DNA of 64,000 bases from Roseovarius autotrophicus (lineage in GTDB: Bacteria > Pseudomonadota > Alphaproteobacteria > Rhodobacterales > Rhodobacteraceae). Shown here piece after piece: positions 28,086-38,731 of the stretch; the stretch's first letter is position 1; each line of letters starts with the position of its first letter. Location: contig NZ_JAGQDH010000002.1 in NCBI RefSeq assembly GCF_018069895.1, positions 62,001 through 126,000 of the forward strand, read 5' to 3'. Position numbers and translations under genes: made by a program. Under the pieces are notes generated by a model. The model did not search any database. It was not told the origin of the DNA and saw only the letters and a list, made by a program, of their open reading frames with translations.

Positions 28086-29435
28086 TCAGGCCGCCGAAAA
28101 GCCCGCGTCGAGTGCGTCGAGGATCACGTCCACCTCCGCCTCGGAAATCACCAGCGGCGGCGACATCAGCACGTTATGCGCCCCAAGCCGCACCATCGCG
28201 CCCGCGTCATAGGTGGCGGTGTGGATGCGTTGCATGGTGGCCGCGTCCATCGGCGTCTTGGCCGCGCGGTCGCTGACGATCTCGATCCCGGTCATCAGGC
28301 CATGCCCGCCGCGCACATCGCCGATGATGCTGTGCTTTTCGGCCAATCGCCTGACGCCCTCGTAAAGCTGTGTGCCGCGCGCGGCGGCATTGGTCTTGGT
28401 ATCAAGCCGCAGCGTCTCGGCCAGGCAGGCCACCACCGCTGCCGCGCCCACGGGATGGGCCGAATAGGTATAGCCCGTCCAGATCGCGCCACGCGCGTCC
28501 GAGGTCTCGAACACCTCGGCCACCGGGCCCGAGATGAGCACGCCGCCCACCGGGAAATAGCCCGAGGTGATGCCCTTGGCGATGGTCATCAGGTCGGGCC
28601 TGACCCCCCAATGCCGCGCCCCGGTCCAGTCGCCGGTGCGCCCGAAGCCGCAGATCACCTCGTCGGAAATGAGCAGGATGCCGTAGCGGTCGCAGATCGC
28701 GCGCATGTGGCCCATGAAGGACGCATCCGGCACGATCACGCCGCCTGCGCCGAGGATCGGCTCCATGATGAAGGCCGCGATGGTCGAGGGGTCCTGAAAC
28801 TCGATCTCGTCCACCATGGCGGCGGCGATCTTCTCGGCAAGGCGCGCCGGGTCGCTTTCGTCAAAGGGGTTGCGATAGGCATAGGGCGCGGGGATGTGGA
28901 AACAGCCGGGCAGAAGCGGCTCATAGCCGATGCGGAAGCGGTTGTTGCCGTTCACGCTCGCGCCGCCCCAGTGGGTGCCGTGATAGCCCTTCTTGAGGCT
29001 GAGGAACTTGGTGCGCGTGGGTTCGCCGCGCAGGCGGTGGTATTGGCGGGCAAGGCGCAGCGCGGTATCGACGCTGTCCGACCCGCCCGAGGTGAAGAAT
29101 ACCCGCTCCATCCCGTCCTCGGCAAAGAATTCGCGCACCGCGTAGGAGGCCTCGATGGCGGCCGGGTTGGTGGTGCCCGCAAAGCCCGAGTAATAGGGCA
29201 ATTGCCAAAGCTGATCGGAAATCGCCTGTTTCACCGCGTCATTGGAATAACCGAGATTGACGCACCAAAGCCCGCCCACGGCATCCACGACCGAATGGCC
29301 GTCGATGTCGTGCAGGCGCACGCCTTCGGCGGTCTTGATGATTCGCGGCGCGTTGCGCTGCGCCTCGCCGGGATGGCCCATCGGCTGCCAGAGGTGGCGG
29401 GCGTTCATCTCGCGCAGGAAATTGTCGTCTTTCAT
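28086..29435 (-). CDS. class III (omega-type) PLP aminotransferase
   Basis: A 449-residue fold-type I transaminase. It has VDAVGGLWCVNLGYSN, the phosphate-site FTSGGSDSVDTALRLA, the ISDEVICGFGRTG aspartate and the PLP lysine in TIAKGITSGYFPVGG. The sequence fits the group that moves amino groups from amines or beta-amino acids (taurine, beta-alanine, putrescine-like donors) to pyruvate. The exact donor is not readable. It stands alone, with a 158-bp leader upstream and a hairpin downstream. Confidence 0.9.
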   Translation of the reverse strand: MKDDNFLREMNARHLWQPMGHPGEAQRNAPRIIKTAEGVRLHDIDGHSVVDAVGGLWCVNLGYSNDAVKQAISDQLWQLPYYSGFAGTTNPAAIEASYAVREFFAEDGMERVFFTSGGSDSVDTALRLARQYHRLRGEPTRTKFLSLKKGYHGTHWGGASVNGNNRFRIGYEPLLPGCFHIPAPYAYRNPFDESDPARLAEKIAAAMVDEIEFQDPSTIAAFIMEPILGAGGVIVPDASFMGHMRAICDRYGILLISDEVICGFGRTGDWTGARHWGVRPDLMTIAKGITSGYFPVGGVLISGPVAEVFETSDARGAIWTGYTYSAHPVGAAAVVACLAETLRLDTKTNAAARGTQLYEGVRRLAEKHSIIGDVRGGHGLMTGIEIVSDRAAKTPMDAATMQRIHTATYDAGAMVRLGAHNVLMSPPLVISEAEVDVILDALDAGFSAA

Positions 29436-29593
29436 TGTGGTGCTCCGGGAGGGGGTAGGATTTGATCAAATTCTGCCACCGCGCACGGGAACTGTCCAGA
29501 GGGCGTGTGGACAGATGCGCGGCTGCGTGGCACGCTGTCCGCCCAAACAAGCGCCGATGCGCGAGAGGATCGGCGAAGACGCCCCCCCCCCGT

Positions 29594-30907
29594 TCAGTTC
29601 ACCGTGCTTTCCAGCCCCTCGGGTTGCCCCACAACCACGAAGGTCAGCGCCTCAGGGTCAAGCCACTCGCGCGCCACGCGGTTGATCTCGTCGAGGGTGA
29701 CCGCGTTCACCATGTCGTTGCGGTTGACGATGTAATCGGTGGGCAGCCCGTCCATCTGCATCCCCACGGCGATCGAGGCAATGGTGCCGTTGCCATCGAA
29801 TCGCAGCGGATAGGCCCCGGTCAGATAGGTCTTGGCGTTCTCCAACTCCTCCGCCGTCACGCCCTCGTCGCGCAGCCGCGTCCATTCGGCGCGGATCACG
29901 GCGATGGCCTCGGCCACGCGGTCATTGGCCGAGGCGACCGAGCCGGTCCAGACCTCCGCCGCGTCGCGGTCGGCGATGTAGGAATAGACGCCATAGGTCA
30001 GCCCGCGCTTCTCGCGCACCTCGGTCATCAGCCGGCTTTCAAACCCGCCGCCGCCAAGAATATGGTTGAGGATGAAGGCCGCGAAGAAATCCGGGTGATG
30101 CCGGTCGATGCCCGGTTGCACAAACAGCGCGACGGATTGCGGCGTGGCGAAATCCACCAGCTTGACACCGCCGGGCAGGGTCAGTTCCGCACGCGGCGGC
30201 AGCGGCGCGCCGGTCTCGGGCAGGTCGCCGAGCAGGTGATCGAGCAGCGCGCCAAGCTCGTCGGCGGTGATGTCGCCGACGGCGCTGATATAGACCCGGT
30301 CGCGGGCAAGCGCGCCCTTGTGCGCCTCAAGAATATCGTCACGCGTGAGTGCGGCGACGCTCTCGGGCGTGCCCTCGCGCTTGGAGCCGTAGGGGTGGGT
30401 GCCATAAATGAGCCGCGCCGCCTCGCGGCTGGCGATGTCGCGCGGGTTGGTCTCGGCTGCACGCAGCCCCGCCAGAACCTGCGCGCGCACCCGCTCGATG
30501 GCGTCATCGTCAAAGCGTGGCGCGATCAGGCTGTCGCGCAGAAGGTCCACAGAAGGCTCGCGGCTCTCGGTCAGGAACCGTGCCGAGATGCTCACCGCGT
30601 CGTCGCTTGCGCTATAGCCGAAGCGCGCGGCCAGTTCTTCGGTCGCCTGCGTGAAGGCACGCGCGTCGCGCTCTCCCGCACCTTCCTCCAGAAGGCCCAC
30701 CATCAGGTTGGTCGCCCCGCGCGCGCCCGTCGCATCAAGCGAGGTGCCACCGCGAAAGCGCAACTCCAGCGCCACGAAGGGGATCGAATGATCCTCGACC
30801 AGCCAGGCGTTGAGGCCTCCCGGCGTGGTGATCTCGGCCACCTCGACACCCGCGCGCGCGGGCAGGGCTGCGGCCAGCAGGACGAGCGTCAGAACGAAAC
30901 GGATCAT
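29594..30907 (-). CDS. M16 family peptidase-like subunit lacking the zinc motif
   Basis: A 437-residue M16 (insulinase/pitrilysin-like) protein with an N-terminal signal peptide (FVLTLVLLAAALPARA). At the place of the HxxEH zinc motif it has TNLMVGLLEEGAG, so it should not be catalytic. It is the expected partner of the active subunit encoded just upstream, with which it overlaps by 4 bp (ATGA). Such pairs form periplasmic heterodimers in alphaproteobacteria (known for the family, inferred here). Confidence 0.9.
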   Translation of the reverse strand: MIRFVLTLVLLAAALPARAGVEVAEITTPGGLNAWLVEDHSIPFVALELRFRGGTSLDATGARGATNLMVGLLEEGAGERDARAFTQATEELAARFGYSASDDAVSISARFLTESREPSVDLLRDSLIAPRFDDDAIERVRAQVLAGLRAAETNPRDIASREAARLIYGTHPYGSKREGTPESVAALTRDDILEAHKGALARDRVYISAVGDITADELGALLDHLLGDLPETGAPLPPRAELTLPGGVKLVDFATPQSVALFVQPGIDRHHPDFFAAFILNHILGGGGFESRLMTEVREKRGLTYGVYSYIADRDAAEVWTGSVASANDRVAEAIAVIRAEWTRLRDEGVTAEELENAKTYLTGAYPLRFDGNGTIASIAVGMQMDGLPTDYIVNRNDMVNAVTLDEINRVAREWLDPEALTFVVVGQPEGLESTVN

Positions 30908-32229
30908 TGCGTCACCTCCGGGGCCATCAGCCAGCCCGTCACCGATTGCCGTCGGTCAAGCACGTCACGCGCGGCGGTCATGATATCCTCGGCACCGACC
31001 GCCTGCAGGATGTCGGGCCAGGCCTGCACATCCGCCACGGTCAACCCCTGTGTCAGCGCCGCGCCATAGCGCCGTGCCAGCGACGAGGCATCGTCCCGGT
31101 CATAGATTTCCTGCGCGCGCAGCTGGCTCTTGATCCTCTCCAGATGCGCGGCATCCGGGCCGGTTTCCAGAAAGCCGGTCAGGACATCGTCCATCGCCGC
31201 CTCGGCCTCGGCCAGCGTCACGCCGGGGGCGGGCACAACCACAAGATCGAAGGTGGTGCTGTCAAGCGACATCCCTGAATACCAGGCCCCCACCTGCACC
31301 GCGATCTGGCTCTCGAATTGCAATTTCTGGGTCAGCACGGCGGTCTGTCCGCCGCCCAGAAGCTGCGCCAGAAGGGTCAGCGCCGCCGCGCGCTCCTGCG
31401 CGCCGCTGTCGCGTTCGGGGGCAAGGTAGGAGCGGCTGACATAGGGTTGCGACACGCGCGGATCACGGAAAGTCATGCGCCGCTCGGCCAGTTGCGGCGG
31501 CTCTTGCGGGCGGGCGCGCGGGGGCAGGTCGGGATTGGCCGGGATCACGCCGTAATGCTTTTCGGCCAGCGCGCGCACCTCGCCCGGGTCGGCATCGCCC
31601 GCGACCACGAGAATGGCGTTGTTGGGCGCGTAATACCGGGTGTAATAGGCAAGCGCATCGTCAAGCCCGAGCGCCTCCATCTCGTGCCGCCAGCCGATGA
31701 TCGGCACGCCGTAGCGGTGATTGAGATATTGCAGCGCGCTTTTCTGCTCGCGGTAGAGCGCCGAGGGGCTGTTCTCGACCCGCTGATTGCGCTCTTCGAT
31801 GATGACATCGCGCTCGGTCAGGATGTCGGCCTCGTCTAGCCGAAGGTTCACCATCCGGTCCGCCTCCATCCCCATCACCAGATCGAGTCTATCGGCGGCG
31901 ATGCGCTGGAAATAGGCGGTGTAGTCGTAGCTGGTGAACGCATTGTCCGAGCCGCCGTTGCGCGCCACCGTGGCCGAAAACTCGCCCGGTGCCAGCGTGT
32001 CGGTACCCTTGAACAGAAGGTGTTCCAGAAAATGTGCCACGCCCGAGACGCCCGGTTCCTCATCCGCCGATCCGGCGCGATACCAGACCATATGCGTCAC
32101 CACCGGGGCGCGCCGGTCCTCGATCACCACCACCTCCATGCCGTTTTCCAGCGTGAAATGCGTCACCTGCTGGGCCATGGCTGCAAGCGGAGCGAGACTC
32201 ACAAGGCAGGCGGCAAGAAGTCGGCGCAT
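30904..32229 (-). CDS. M16 family zinc metallopeptidase, catalytic subunit
   Basis: A 441-residue protease with a signal peptide (LAACLVSLAPLAAMA). The inverted zinc motif HFLEH is at residues 66-70, followed by LLFKGT as in classical M16 enzymes. It probably degrades small peptides in the periplasm, together with the non-catalytic subunit encoded downstream. It precedes that gene in the same operon and follows the DUF3035 lipoprotein gene. Confidence 0.93.
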   Translation of the reverse strand: MRRLLAACLVSLAPLAAMAQQVTHFTLENGMEVVVIEDRRAPVVTHMVWYRAGSADEEPGVSGVAHFLEHLLFKGTDTLAPGEFSATVARNGGSDNAFTSYDYTAYFQRIAADRLDLVMGMEADRMVNLRLDEADILTERDVIIEERNQRVENSPSALYREQKSALQYLNHRYGVPIIGWRHEMEALGLDDALAYYTRYYAPNNAILVVAGDADPGEVRALAEKHYGVIPANPDLPPRARPQEPPQLAERRMTFRDPRVSQPYVSRSYLAPERDSGAQERAAALTLLAQLLGGGQTAVLTQKLQFESQIAVQVGAWYSGMSLDSTTFDLVVVPAPGVTLAEAEAAMDDVLTGFLETGPDAAHLERIKSQLRAQEIYDRDDASSLARRYGAALTQGLTVADVQAWPDILQAVGAEDIMTAARDVLDRRQSVTGWLMAPEVTQ

Positions 32230-32294
32230 GGCGGCACTCCGGTCTGGGGACGTTGAGTTAAAGATACGTCTGGTCGGCCGGGTTTCAAGCCGCG

Positions 32295-32822
32295 TCAGGG
32301 CGCGGGCGGGCTTGCCGGCGTGCGCACACCGCGATTGCGCAGGCGAAGTTCCTCGGCATGGGCGTCAAGCCATTGCCGTTCATAGGCCTGAACGTAATCG
32401 TCGCCGGGCAGGATGCGGAAAATGTTGACCTGCCCATAGCTGCGGCGAACATCGATATCCTCGGCGGCAAGCGTCTGGCGGATCGCTGGGTCGCGACCAT
32501 AGCGGGTGGCATGGGCCAGAAGCCCGGCATCGGCCGCCGAAGGTGCCTCGGCCTGCGTCACCGCCATATTGCCGCCAAGCGCGGCAACGCCGTCGGCCAA
32601 GGGGTTCTGGTCGGTGCGGTTCGGCGCGCCGGGGGTTGGCGCGGGCAGCGCGGCCATGTCCGAGGGCATTTCCAGCGGTTTGCTCGGGATGATCGAGAAC
32701 TCGTCCGGCCCGTTGCCGGTATGGCGGATCTTGGCCAGCGACACTTCGCGGTCACGCCCGCCGCAGCCCGCCACGATTGCGGCGGCCATGAGCATCAGAA
32801 CGGTCTTGCGCGGCATCCACAT
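32295..32822 (-). CDS. DUF3035 (BamF-like) lipoprotein
   Basis: A 175-residue lipoprotein. The lipobox IVAGC puts the modified cysteine at residue 20. The segment GPDEFSIIPSKPLEMP is the DUF3035 hallmark; the family has been linked to the alphaproteobacterial outer-membrane assembly (Bam) complex. The start at 32822 has AGGAG 7 nt upstream and is preferred over a GTG two codons earlier. It sits between lspA, whose product processes lipoproteins, and the M16 pair. Confidence 0.85.
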   Translation of the reverse strand: MWMPRKTVLMLMAAAIVAGCGGRDREVSLAKIRHTGNGPDEFSIIPSKPLEMPSDMAALPAPTPGAPNRTDQNPLADGVAALGGNMAVTQAEAPSAADAGLLAHATRYGRDPAIRQTLAAEDIDVRRSYGQVNIFRILPGDDYVQAYERQWLDAHAEELRLRNRGVRTPASPPAP

Positions 32823-32873
32823 CGCCACTCTCCTGCACGTTTCACGACCATGTATCGCATCCCCGCGCCGAGG

Positions 32874-33344
32874 TCACGAGGGCTTTTTCTCCGAAGGCAG
32901 CAGAACAATGCCGAATGCGCCCGCAAAGACCGCGATATCGGCGACGTTGAACGCATAGGGGTTATCGATCCCGCAGCACGACATGTTGAGGAAATCCGCG
33001 ACAGCCCCGTAAATCAGCCGGTCCACGACATTGCCAAGCGCGCCCCCTACCAGCAGCCCCGCCGCGATCCGGTGCCACCGCCCCGCGCCCTCATGAGCGA
33101 TCCACCAGAGAACGGCACCGGAAATCAGCAGCGCCACGGCGATGAGCCCCCAGCGGGTTAACGGGTTGTCACCCGCCATCAGCCCGAAATTGATCCCGTA
33201 ATTCCACGCCATCCGCAGGTTGAGATAGGGTGGCAAGACATCGATGCGCCCCAGCATCCGCAGATCGAGCATATGGACCACGAGATATTTCGTCGCTTGA
33301 TCGAGCAGAAAGACCCAGAACGCCGTCCAGAAGACCAGCCGCAT
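32874..33344 (-). CDS. lspA: signal peptidase II
   Basis: A 156-residue inner-membrane aspartyl protease with four hydrophobic helices that removes lipoprotein signal peptides. The catalytic aspartates are D108 in GNVVDRL and D136 in FNVADIAV. The order purH-lspA-DUF3035-M16-M16 is conserved in roseobacters. Confidence 0.96.
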   Translation of the reverse strand: MRLVFWTAFWVFLLDQATKYLVVHMLDLRMLGRIDVLPPYLNLRMAWNYGINFGLMAGDNPLTRWGLIAVALLISGAVLWWIAHEGAGRWHRIAAGLLVGGALGNVVDRLIYGAVADFLNMSCCGIDNPYAFNVADIAVFAGAFGIVLLPSEKKPS

Positions 33345-33354
33345 CCGCCCCGCC

Positions 33355-34944
33355 TCAGTGCCGGAAATGGCGCATGCCGGTCAGCACCATCGCCAGCCCT
33401 GCCTCATCCGCCGCCGCGATCACCTCGTCGTCGCGCATCGAGCCGCCGGGCTGAATGACGGCGGTGGCGCCTGCCTCGGCCGCGGTCAGGAGGCCATCGG
33501 CAAAGGGAAAGAACGCATCCGACGCCACGACGCTGCCTTGGGTCAGCGGTGCGGCAAGCCCGAGAGTTTCGGCCATGTCCACCGCCTTGCGCGCGGCGAT
33601 GCGGCAGCTATCGACCCGACTCATCTGGCCTGCGCCCACGCCCACGGTGGCGGCGTCCTTCACATAGACGATGGCGTTGGATTTGACGTGTTTCGCCACC
33701 TTCCATGCAAACAGAAGATCGGCCAGTTCGCGCGGGTCGGGCGCACGTTTGGTCACGACCTTGAGATCGGCGGCGCTGATATGGCCGTTATCCTTGTCCT
33801 GCACCAGAAACCCGCCTGAGACCTGTTTGAACATCCGCCCCGCCGTGGCGGGATCGGCCAGCCCCTCGGTCAGCAGAAGGCGCAGGTTCTTTTTCTTGGC
33901 AAAAATACTCATTGCGCCGGCATCCGCGCCGGGGGCGATCACCACTTCGGTGAAAATCTCGGCAATCTCCTCGGCGGTCGCGACATCGAGCGGCTGGTTG
34001 AGCGCGATGATGCCGCCAAAGGCCGAGGTGCGGTCACAGTCGAACGCGTGTTTATAGGCCGCAAGCAGCGTCGCGCCGCGCGCCACGCCGCAGGGGTTGG
34101 CGTGTTTGATGATGGCGCAGGCGGGGCCATCGGCGGGGGCGAATTCGCTGACCAGCTCAAACGCCGCATCGGTGTCGTTGATGTTGTTGTAGCTCAGCTC
34201 CTTGCCCTGCACCTGCCGGGCCGTCGCCACGCCGGGCCGGTCAGAGCCGTCCACATAGAAGGCCGCCGCCTGATGCGGGTTCTCGCCATAGCGCAGGGTT
34301 TGCGCCAGCGTGCCGGCAAAGGCGCGGCGGCGCGGCGCGGCATCGCCAATGGCCCCGGCGAGCCATGTGCTGACCGCCGCATCATAGGCGGCGGTGCGGG
34401 CATAGGCGCGTTGTGCCAGCTTGCGGCGGAAGTTCGGACAGGTGCCGCCGCCGTGCTGATCCATGTCCCCAAGCACTTTTTCGTAATCCTCGACATCCAC
34501 CACCACGGTCACATGAGCATGGTTCTTTGCCGCGGCGCGGATCATCGCCGGGCCGCCGATGTCGATATTCTCGACGCAGTCGTCATAGTCTCCGCCGCGC
34601 GCCACGGTTTCCTCGAACGGGTAGAGGTTCACCACCAGAAGGTCGATCGGGCCGATCCCGTGCGCCTGCATTGCCGCCTGATGCTCGGGATTGTCGCGCA
34701 GCGCCAGAAGGCCGCCATGCACCATCGGGTGCAGGGTTTTCACGCGCCCGTCCATCATCTCGGGAAAACCCGTGACATCGGCCACGTCGCGCACAGTCAG
34801 CCCCGCCTCGCGCAACGCCTTGGCCGTGCCGCCGGTGGACAGAAGCTCCACCCCCCGGTCGGCCAGCGCGCGGCCCAGATCAATCAGGCCGGTCTTGTCG
34901 GAAACGGAAATGAGGGCGCGGGTGATGGGCGCGAGATCGGTCAT
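33355..34944 (-). CDS. purH: bifunctional AICAR formyltransferase / IMP cyclohydrolase
   Basis: A 529-residue enzyme for the last two steps of IMP synthesis. The N-terminal MGS-like domain ([43 protein letters not shown]) is the cyclohydrolase. The C-terminal domain has [13 protein letters not shown] and the KHANPCGVA catalytic segment of the transformylase. It lies 10 bp before lspA in the same direction. Confidence 0.97.
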   Translation of the reverse strand: MTDLAPITRALISVSDKTGLIDLGRALADRGVELLSTGGTAKALREAGLTVRDVADVTGFPEMMDGRVKTLHPMVHGGLLALRDNPEHQAAMQAHGIGPIDLLVVNLYPFEETVARGGDYDDCVENIDIGGPAMIRAAAKNHAHVTVVVDVEDYEKVLGDMDQHGGGTCPNFRRKLAQRAYARTAAYDAAVSTWLAGAIGDAAPRRRAFAGTLAQTLRYGENPHQAAAFYVDGSDRPGVATARQVQGKELSYNNINDTDAAFELVSEFAPADGPACAIIKHANPCGVARGATLLAAYKHAFDCDRTSAFGGIIALNQPLDVATAEEIAEIFTEVVIAPGADAGAMSIFAKKKNLRLLLTEGLADPATAGRMFKQVSGGFLVQDKDNGHISAADLKVVTKRAPDPRELADLLFAWKVAKHVKSNAIVYVKDAATVGVGAGQMSRVDSCRIAARKAVDMAETLGLAAPLTQGSVVASDAFFPFADGLLTAAEAGATAVIQPGGSMRDDEVIAAADEAGLAMVLTGMRHFRH

Positions 34945-34976
34945 CGGGATGTGGTCCTGTGCTGTGGCGTCGAAAA

Positions 34977-36719
34977 TCAGTCCTCGGTCTCCGGTTCGGG
35001 CGCCTCCCCGGTGACATCGCGGATGCCGACCGGGGTTTCCTGCGCCTTGGCCAGGGACCAGCGAATGCGGGTCGCATAGCCCGTCGCGCGGCCAGACAGA
35101 ACGATCTGTCTTGTCGCACGCGGCTTGAGGCGCGTTTTTTCAAGATAGACGCTCGGGTGCAAGGCCAAAGCAGACCCGCCATCGGCGCGGAAGATCCAGA
35201 TCTCGCCGCTGCGCAGCAAAAGCGACACCGCCGTGCCCCCCATGTCGAGCGAGGCCTCTACATCGGGGTGCAGGTGAAACCGGATGTCGAATGGCACGCC
35301 ATGCAGCCGCGTGGCATCGAGCGCGCGGTCGAATCGGCCCTTGTCGGCCTCGTCCAGCGACAGAAGCATGTCCTCGCCCACCAGGGCGCGCCCGTCCGCC
35401 GACAGATCCAGCCTGCGCGCATGGGTCAGGCCATGGCCGCGCAGATAGCCGTCATGCGCCCCCTCGAAGCCCAGCCCGTCGGGGGCCTGCACGATCTGCG
35501 CGGGCACGTCGCGCGGCGCCTCTGCCAGCCGGTCTGGGTGGCGCTTGTCGCTGCTCAGCCGCGCGCTCGATCCGTTTGCCAGCACCAGCGTCGAATGCGA
35601 TGGCGTGGCGCGTCCCGCGCGGCGCCAGTCGGTACCGAAACTCGTGCCAGAGCCGCAGTTCACGATCACCGGCCGCCGCCCCGATGTGAGTTCAAACGCG
35701 AGTGTCGAGGCATGTGCGCCGATTGAGGCCGCGCCCGAGGGCGGCGCGACGGCGTCCACGATCACGCTCGTTCGGCCGCGCGCCAGTCGCGCATAGCCCA
35801 TGGCCAGCCCTGTGCCCGCCCGCGCCTTGACCCCGCTTGCTGCCAGCGCCCCGTCAAGCCGCCCGTCCAGGCCGCGTCCGCCGCCATGAAACCGAGCCAG
35901 CCCGCCATCGGCATGGCGCAGCGCCCGCAGGCAGGGTGCGATCCGCTCCACTGCGCGCCAATGCGCCTCGTCGGGGCTTTGCCCTGCCTCGCTCAGGCCA
36001 AGCGCGGCCCAGGTCAGCAGGGTGAACACCTCCAGCAGTTCCTCGGGGTTGCGCGAGGGGATGCCGCCGCCCGCGTCGATGCCGTGCGCGCATTCCCGCG
36101 CCAGCGCCGTGCGCGCCTCGTCCGTTAGGTGCTCCATGCCCTCCAGCGACACGCCGGCATAGACCAGCCCGGTCAGCGCCTCGAACCGCTTGAGCCCCGG
36201 TGCCGCCGCGCGCCAGCGCCAGGCAAGGAATCGCGCCTGCTGCGCCAGCGAGCGAAAGAACGCTTCCGACGCCTCGGGCGTCTGCCCCCGCAGCAGGAAA
36301 ATCGCATGGCTGATCCAGCGGATAAGTCGTCGTCCAGCCAGATCGGGTGTCCATCCCGGTCCGTCTCCGCGCCCGTAGCGCGCGATCCACGCCCAGAGCC
36401 AGGCCTGCGCCTTGGCGCGTGCCGCCGCGTCCCCTGCCGCCGCCAGATCGTCGAGCCAGCCAAAACCTTGCAATTCCTCGGCGAAGGCCGCATCGGGCGC
36501 GGGAACATCCCAGAGTATCACGCCGGGGGCCTCGACCAGATGACCGCCGAAAACCAGATTGCCTGCGCAAAGTTGCCGGCCCCGCGCCAGATAGCCGATG
36601 CTGCGCGGCTCGGGCTGCGAGACAAAGGCCGTCGCCGGACGGCTCAGCGCCGCGCGCCGCGCGGCCAGCCGGTTTCTCAGACGCGCCCAGCGCGCGGACA
36701 GGGATTGCGGTTGCGACAT
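34977..36719 (-). CDS. heparinase II/III family protein
   Basis: A 580-residue protein with an N-terminal alpha/alpha-toroid region and a C-terminal beta-sheet domain typical of heparinase II/III-like polysaccharide lyases ([48 protein letters not shown]). No clear signal peptide is present, so it may act in the cytoplasm or periplasm on surface polysaccharide. In roseobacters it is regularly found between rsmB and purH, which suggests an envelope role rather than catabolism (inference). The start could also be a GTG 4 codons upstream. Confidence 0.85.
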   Translation of the reverse strand: MSQPQSLSARWARLRNRLAARRAALSRPATAFVSQPEPRSIGYLARGRQLCAGNLVFGGHLVEAPGVILWDVPAPDAAFAEELQGFGWLDDLAAAGDAAARAKAQAWLWAWIARYGRGDGPGWTPDLAGRRLIRWISHAIFLLRGQTPEASEAFFRSLAQQARFLAWRWRAAAPGLKRFEALTGLVYAGVSLEGMEHLTDEARTALARECAHGIDAGGGIPSRNPEELLEVFTLLTWAALGLSEAGQSPDEAHWRAVERIAPCLRALRHADGGLARFHGGGRGLDGRLDGALAASGVKARAGTGLAMGYARLARGRTSVIVDAVAPPSGAASIGAHASTLAFELTSGRRPVIVNCGSGTSFGTDWRRAGRATPSHSTLVLANGSSARLSSDKRHPDRLAEAPRDVPAQIVQAPDGLGFEGAHDGYLRGHGLTHARRLDLSADGRALVGEDMLLSLDEADKGRFDRALDATRLHGVPFDIRFHLHPDVEASLDMGGTAVSLLLRSGEIWIFRADGGSALALHPSVYLEKTRLKPRATRQIVLSGRATGYATRIRWSLAKAQETPVGIRDVTGEAPEPETED

Positions 36720-36805
36720 GTGCCTCTGCACGCTTCTTGCGGCGCTCGTGGCGGACTATACGGGCCCTGCGCGCCCGAGTCACCGCCAGATTGCGCCGGG
36801 CGCGT

Positions 36806-38065
36806 CTATCCGCGCCGCAGGCACGCCATATAGAATCCGTCCATGCCGCCCTTCTCGGGCCAGTAATCGGGCCGCAGCCGCAGCCCGCCCTCCTCGGTGA
36901 TCCACGCGGGGTCCACCCCGGGCAATGCCAGCGCGTCGCGGTCCACCACAAGGCCCTCATGCCGCGCCAGCGCCGCCTCCACCTGACATTCCCCCTCATC
37001 AGGCAAAAGCGAGCAGGTGCAGAACACCACCCGCCCACCGGGGCGCAGAAGCGATATGGCGTGATCGAGCATCATTGCCTGCATGTCGATCAGTGCGCCG
37101 ATCTCGGCCCCGTCCTTGGCGTAGGGCAAATCCGGGTGCCGCCTGATCGTGCCCGTGGCCGAACAGGGCGCATCGAGCAGCACCGCGTCATAGTCTCCGG
37201 TCTGCGCCAGCGCGTCGCCGACCACGCAGTCCGCCGCAAGCCCCGTGCGCGCAAGGTTCTCGGCCACCCGCGCCATGCGCCGCTCGGAAAGGTCCACCGC
37301 CACCACCCGCGCACCGCCTGCCGCCAGTTGCAGCGTCTTGCCGCCCGGTGCCGCGCACATGTCAAGCACCACCTCGCCCGGTTTCGGGGCCAACACCCGC
37401 ACAGGCAGGGCGGCAGCGGCGTCCTGCACCCACCACGCCCCTTCGGCATAGCCCGGCAGGGCCGAGATCTGCCCCGGATCGCTCAGCCGCACCGATCCGG
37501 TCGGCAGGACCTCGCCGCCCAACCGCGCCGCCCAGTCTTCGGCCCCGTCCCTCACCGTCAGATCGAGCGGCGCGCCCGCGAGATGCGCGCGCTCCATCGC
37601 GGCCACCGCGCCCTTGCCCCAGGCCGCCACCAGCGGGTCGCGCAGCCACTCGGGCAGGCGTGGCACGCGCAGATCGTTCCACGCGCGCGGGGCCTCTTCC
37701 GCCAACTTGCGCAGCACCGCGTTGATCAGACCCTTGAGCTTGGCGTGGCGCGGGCTTGCGCCCACGATCCCGACAGCTTCGCTGACCACCCCATGCGCCT
37801 CGCCGCCTTGCGCCAGTTCCACCACTGCGATCCGCAGCACGTTGCGCACGGGCAGGGGGGGCGCCTTGCGCAGATGCCGCGCGAGCAGACGGTCGGCGCG
37901 CTCAAGACCGCGCAGCGCCCCGATCGCCAGACGCTGCGCGCGCGCGCGATCCTGGGGCGGCAGCCGGTCTAGCGTTCCGATGCTCTCGGACAAAAGCCGC
38001 CCCTCGCCCAGCACCTGATCGAGCAGGCGCGCGGCGGCGACGCGGGCGGGGCTTGGATGGGTCAT
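36806..38065 (-). CDS. rsmB: 16S rRNA (cytosine-967 C5)-methyltransferase family protein (RsmB)
   Basis: A 419-residue RNA m5C methyltransferase. The N-terminal 130 residues form a NusB-like RNA-binding domain. The AdoMet site is LDMCAAPGGKTLQLA, followed by LLDAPCSATGTIRRHPD with one catalytic cysteine and VFCTCSLLPDEGE with the other. Start MTHPSPARVAAARLLDQVL is the conserved N-terminus; 85 codons of open frame before it read across the divergent DUF1674 gene. Confidence 0.95.
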   Translation of the reverse strand: MTHPSPARVAAARLLDQVLGEGRLLSESIGTLDRLPPQDRARAQRLAIGALRGLERADRLLARHLRKAPPLPVRNVLRIAVVELAQGGEAHGVVSEAVGIVGASPRHAKLKGLINAVLRKLAEEAPRAWNDLRVPRLPEWLRDPLVAAWGKGAVAAMERAHLAGAPLDLTVRDGAEDWAARLGGEVLPTGSVRLSDPGQISALPGYAEGAWWVQDAAAALPVRVLAPKPGEVVLDMCAAPGGKTLQLAAGGARVVAVDLSERRMARVAENLARTGLAADCVVGDALAQTGDYDAVLLDAPCSATGTIRRHPDLPYAKDGAEIGALIDMQAMMLDHAISLLRPGGRVVFCTCSLLPDEGECQVEAALARHEGLVVDRDALALPGVDPAWITEEGGLRLRPDYWPEKGGMDGFYMACLRRG

Positions 38066-38130
38066 GGGCTTTTCCTTGGCCTTCGGACAGGCGCGCGATA
38101 TATCAATGCCAAACCCCCGAGGAAAGCGCC

Positions 38131-38313
38131 ATGACCGACGACACGCCCCGCGATCTTCCCCCTGCTGCCCAACGCGCCCTTGCCGAGGCCGAAGAGCGCC
38201 GCCGCAAGGCCGCAGCGCTTGACCTGCCCAGGGAGTTGGGCGGCCGCCGCGAGGGGCTGGAGCCGGTGCGCTATGGCGATTGGGAGAAAAAGGGTATCGC
38301 CGTCGATTTCTAG
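38131..38313 (+). CDS. DUF1674 / SDHAF4-like small protein
   Basis: A 60-residue protein ending with the family signature LPRELGGRREGLEPVRYGDW followed by EKKGIAVDF. The mitochondrial relative SDHAF4 helps assemble flavinylated succinate dehydrogenase, so a similar chaperone role is likely here. Start MTDDTPRDLP has a GAGGAAAG ribosome site. It is divergent from rsmB across 65 bp and convergent with the next gene. Confidence 0.9.
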   Translation: MTDDTPRDLPPAAQRALAEAEERRRKAAALDLPRELGGRREGLEPVRYGDWEKKGIAVDF

Positions 38314-38320
38314 GGCGCAA

Positions 38321-38671
38321 TCAGCGCAGGTAGAGATCGGCGAACTGCCCCGTGCCCTGATCCGAGATGAACCGTATGGTGTCGCCATTCAGGCGCACCG
38401 CCTGACAGTTGGGGCCAAGGTCCATCTCTCCCCAATAGAGGCTGCGGCAGAAATAATCCCCGTCCCACCGCCACGCGCCGCGCACGTCGCGGCCAAAGGC
38501 GCGGCCCCGGATATGACCGTCCGGCGTCACCTTGAGGCGGATGCCGAAGCGGGTGAGGTCGCGGCCAGAGATGAGCGAGACAAAGCCATCACGCTCGGTC
38601 ACGGGCGCGAAATCGGCGCGCGCAGGCAGCGCCAGCCCGAAAAGGAGAATGAGAGCAATTGCGTATCGCAT
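38321..38671 (-). CDS. small secreted hypothetical protein
   Basis: A 116-residue protein with a signal peptide (YAIALILLFGLALPARA, cleavage before DFAPVTER). The mature part has regular beta-type sequence with WRWDGDYFCRSLYWGEMDLG and two cysteines (in YFCRS and PNCQA) that could form a disulfide. It lies 60 bp downstream of dapB on the same strand and may be co-transcribed. No function is recognised. Confidence 0.75.
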   Translation of the reverse strand: MRYAIALILLFGLALPARADFAPVTERDGFVSLISGRDLTRFGIRLKVTPDGHIRGRAFGRDVRGAWRWDGDYFCRSLYWGEMDLGPNCQAVRLNGDTIRFISDQGTGQFADLYLR

Positions 38672-38731
38672 GGCAAACCGTTCGAGAGAAAACGTGTCAC
38701 CATTTGATTACGCAGGCCGGGCCCGCCCGGA

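Noticed and set aside
33880..33915. TTTTTCTTGGCAAAAATACTC resembling the 25-bp post-terminator motif on the opposite strand
   Set aside because: It encodes the conserved IFAKKKNL segment of PurH, so coding constraint explains it.
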